Of a stretch of 64,000 nucleotides of DNA, positions 61,744-64,000 are shown in pieces (within the stretch, counting starts at the first letter, position 1; the number at the start of each line of letters is the position of its first letter). The position numbers and the translations under genes are program-made. The notes under the pieces are model-generated. The model ran no database searches. It was not told where the DNA came from and worked only from the letters and a program-made list of their open reading frames with translations. This DNA is from Vagococcus silagei (GTDB taxonomy: Bacteria; Bacillota; Bacilli; Lactobacillales; Vagococcaceae), in NCBI RefSeq assembly GCF_004795745.1, contig NZ_SDGV01000001.1:124001-188000 (forward strand). The letters run 5' to 3'.

Positions 61744-62382
61744 TTACTTACTGATATTTTTTACTTTAATCAATCTCGTAATATTTGAGCGTTCGTTCTC
61801 TTCAAGTTTCATTTTAATGAACTTAATCGTTTCTTCCAGTTGCGGAATTGTCAGTGAATCTAAAGCATTCACACGTCGTCTTGTTTTCTCAATTTCATCC
61901 GCCATTAACTGACAAGCTTTTTCTTGTTCTGTTAGTTTCAACAAGTCAGCTAAAACACTAATTAATTTGTTGATTGCTTCATCCAACTCTTCATTTGAAT
62001 TCAAATAGCCATAATTTAGTGAGTCAGCAGCTAGCTCTTCATCATAGGAAAAACGCATACTAGGAATTTCAACACTCAAAATGTTCTTCAAAACAATATC
62101 TAATTCGACATTTTCAGCCGGAATTGCAAACAATTCTTCGATATAAGCTTCGTGAATCGTCGCATTCGCAAGCATGACAGCTTGCATTGAATCGACGAGC
62201 TCTTTTTCAACTTTGTCTCTTAATTGATTGGTTTCTTTCGCCATCAAAATAAAACGTCGCATCAATTCATCTTGCTTATCTTTTAGTAATTTATATCCCT
62301 TAGTAGCAGTAGATAAGCGACTATTTAATTTGGTTAACTCCATGCGTGTTGGATTGACATTTAATCTCACCATTCTACTCAC
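61744..62382 (-). CDS. ntpD: V-type ATPase subunit D
   Basis: A 212-aa central-stalk subunit: [37 protein letters not shown] at the N-terminus and [28 protein letters not shown] near the end are family blocks. It rotates in the A3B3 head. Directly follows ntpB, whose stop overlaps its start. Confidence 0.94.
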   Translation of the reverse strand: MSRMVRLNVNPTRMELTKLNSRLSTATKGYKLLKDKQDELMRRFILMAKETNQLRDKVEKELVDSMQAVMLANATIHEAYIEELFAIPAENVELDIVLKNILSVEIPSMRFSYDEELAADSLNYGYLNSNEELDEAINKLISVLADLLKLTEQEKACQLMADEIEKTRRRVNALDSLTIPQLEETIKFIKMKLEENERSNITRLIKVKNISK

Positions 62383-63755
62383 TACCTTTCAGGAAGAAAC
62401 TCATCTAACATGTCGTCTTTAATTCGCTTCAATTCGGTTCTTGGTAACATTGATAACAGCTCCCAAGACAAATCAAGTGTATCTTCAATACTTCGATTAG
62501 TTGAGAATCCTTGATTGACATAAGTTGTTTCAAATTTTTCGGCAAAACTTGCATAAATCAAGTCTTCTTCAGATAATGCAGACTCACCTAAGACAACCGC
62601 AAGCTCTTTTGCTTGCTTACCTTGTGCATAAGCTGCGAACAGTTGATTCATAGTTGCTGCATGATCTTTTCTCGTTTTACCAGGACCTGTTCCTTTATCT
62701 TTCAAACGTGATAAAGAAGGTAACACATCGATTGGGGGTTGAATCCCACTCTTATCTAATTCGCGTGATAAAATAATTTGGCCTTCGGTAATATAGCCCG
62801 TTAAGTCAGGAATTGGATGTGTCTTATCATCTTCTGGCATTGTTAGAATTGGAATTTGCGTCACGGAGCCACTCAAACCTGTGATACGTCCCGCACGTTC
62901 ATAAAGTGTTGATAGATTCGTATACAAGTAACCCGGATAACCACGTCGACCAGGGACTTCACGTCTGGCCGCTGACACTTCACGCAAAGCTTCACAATAG
63001 TTGGTCATATCCGTCATAATCACTAAAACATGCATGCCTTTTTCGTAAGCTAAATATTCTGCTGTTGTTAAGGCCATTTTAGGTGTCGCAATTCGCTCAA
63101 TCGCTGGATCATTCGCTAAGTTAACAAACATTACCGAGCGATCAATTGCGCCTGTTTTCTTAAAGTCATTCATAAAGTAATCGGCTTCTTCAAAGGTAAT
63201 CCCAATCGCCGCAAAGACAACCGCAAATTTTTCATCACTATTTAAAACACTAGCTTGTCTAGCAATTTGAGCTGCCAACTCTTTATGTGGTAAACCCGAA
63301 CCAGAAAAGATTGGTAATTTTTGACCACGCACTAGTGTATTTAAATGGTCAATTGAAGAAATACCAGTTTGAATGAATTCATCTGGATAATCTCTGGCCA
63401 TTGGATTAATTGCTTCACCGTTTACATCTAAATGTTTTTCAGCTAGGATTTTCGCGCCACCATCTTTTGGTCGACCTAGTCCATCAAAGACACGTCCTAG
63501 CATCCCTTCTGAGACACCTAAAGTTAATGAATTCCCTAAAAAACGGACTTTTGAATCACGAATATTGATATTACTTGTGCCTTCAAAAAGTTGTACTAAA
63601 GCTTTATCTTCAGTGATTTCAAGGACTTGACCACGACGTAATTCGCCATTTTGCATCCGAATTTCAGCCAATTCATCAAATTTGACATCCGTTACTTTGT
63701 CCACAAGCATTAAGGGACCCACGGCTTCTTTAATTGTTCTATACTCTTTACGCAT
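62382..63755 (-). CDS. ntpB: V-type ATPase subunit B (non-catalytic)
   Basis: Start 63755 (457 aa, [16 protein letters not shown]) agrees with the family N-terminus of the Enterococcus NtpB; an ATG at 63764 abuts the ribosome site. Regions [32 protein letters not shown] (the non-canonical P-loop), [31 protein letters not shown] and [19 protein letters not shown] are typical. Part of the Na+- or H+-translocating V-ATPase. Confidence 0.96.
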   Translation of the reverse strand: MRKEYRTIKEAVGPLMLVDKVTDVKFDELAEIRMQNGELRRGQVLEITEDKALVQLFEGTSNINIRDSKVRFLGNSLTLGVSEGMLGRVFDGLGRPKDGGAKILAEKHLDVNGEAINPMARDYPDEFIQTGISSIDHLNTLVRGQKLPIFSGSGLPHKELAAQIARQASVLNSDEKFAVVFAAIGITFEEADYFMNDFKKTGAIDRSVMFVNLANDPAIERIATPKMALTTAEYLAYEKGMHVLVIMTDMTNYCEALREVSAARREVPGRRGYPGYLYTNLSTLYERAGRITGLSGSVTQIPILTMPEDDKTHPIPDLTGYITEGQIILSRELDKSGIQPPIDVLPSLSRLKDKGTGPGKTRKDHAATMNQLFAAYAQGKQAKELAVVLGESALSEEDLIYASFAEKFETTYVNQGFSTNRSIEDTLDLSWELLSMLPRTELKRIKDDMLDEFLPER

Positions 63756-64000
63756 GAAGGTCATCTCCTCCTTCTTCTAATAACTGTTGAATGACATCTT
63801 TTAATGTCACTTTGATTTGATCGATTTTTTCGATTTCAGTCTCTGGTAAATACTTCATTCTAGCAACTAAATCTCTCGTTTCTTTTGTACCAGCCATCAA
63901 CTCTTTATAGTAAGCACCAAGCTCAAGCGCACGGTTCCCTTCAATACCAAATGAAAGAATAGTATCAAGCATTTTATATTGTTTTTCACGTGAACTAAAA
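63748..64000 (-). CDS. ntpA: V-type ATPase subunit A (catalytic), C-terminal end only
   Basis: Only the last 83 codons are in the window; the frame is open to the window edge. The reading [18 protein letters not shown] and [20 protein letters not shown] is the C-terminal helical part of NtpA. The stop codon overlaps the next gene by 8 nt with the preferred ntpB start. The P-loop lies outside. Confidence 0.92.
   Translation of the reverse strand, partial: FSSREKQYKMLDTILSFGIEGNRALELGAYYKELMAGTKETRDLVARMKYLPETEIEKIDQIKVTLKDVIQQLLEEGGDDLHA

Overview
The window is chromosomal DNA from a low-GC Gram-positive coccus of the Lactobacillales. The family Enterococcaceae (Vagococcus or Enterococcus) fits best. 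Supporting features are the Ntp-type V-ATPase genes, a mevalonate kinase/decarboxylase/type 2 IPP isomerase cluster, a WxL surface-protein operon, an efaCBA-type manganese transporter, man-family PTS genes and AT-rich intergenic DNA with many U-tract terminators. No phage, insertion sequence, conjugative element or CRISPR array was seen. The genus is an inference.

Layout: 1-3569 (minus) is a WxL operon: DUF916/DUF3324 protein, unknown membrane protein, degenerate signal peptidase, WxL protein cut by the window edge. 3750-7120 (minus) holds rnz, an SDR, a LapA-domain protein and rodA. 7253-9784 is efaCBA behind a manganese-type operator. 10033-16551 (minus) is uronate catabolism (kduI, kduD, MFS carrier, KDPG aldolase, KDG kinase, a discoidin-like protein, IclR regulator). 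16772-26173 is mixed: a LURP-one protein, OppA, a decayed gene, obg, a lipoprotein cyclophilin, Zur-controlled cysteine-free S14, an ECF sigma/anti-sigma pair and ilvE. 26372-32100 (plus) is a TctA-like carrier joined to mvk-mvaD-pmk-fni. 34328-42648 (minus) is a GalNAc regulon: PTS IIA-YajC-IIB-IIC-IID, then GntR-AgaS-NagA-LacD-LacC. 43036-52873 (minus) has tRNA-Leu, sprT, tex, a large coiled-coil protein, a pdxK/signal-peptidase-like/TIM-barrel/glucosaminidase group and an aromatic-acid-exporter-like protein. 52981-61694 has a YkyA-like lipoprotein, an FtsX-type ABC exporter, a frameshifted Na+/H+ antiporter, a preQ1-controlled queT, an acetyltransferase, a lipid kinase and a universal stress protein. 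61744-64000 (minus) is the 3' part of the V-ATPase operon (A, B, D).

The most striking unexplained structure is a family of long (about 115-120 nt) imperfect hairpins. They occur in short tandem arrays at four places (14634-14906, 17376-17609, 32101-32260, 53735-54048). Each array starts at or within a few nucleotides of the stop codon of an unrelated gene and always lies in the same orientation relative to that gene. Stem sequences differ between copies while pairing is kept, and a U-rich heptaloop and an internal mismatch recur. This suggests a conserved 3'-UTR RNA element or a stop-codon-associated mobile palindrome.

Other points of interest are two signal-peptidase-I-like proteins that both lack the catalytic lysine, a C6-tract frameshift in the antiporter, and a 20-codon ORF whose Shine-Dalgarno sequence sits in the loop of a perfect hairpin. 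The window also carries complementary routes for the uronate and GalNAc halves of unsaturated chondroitin-type sugars.
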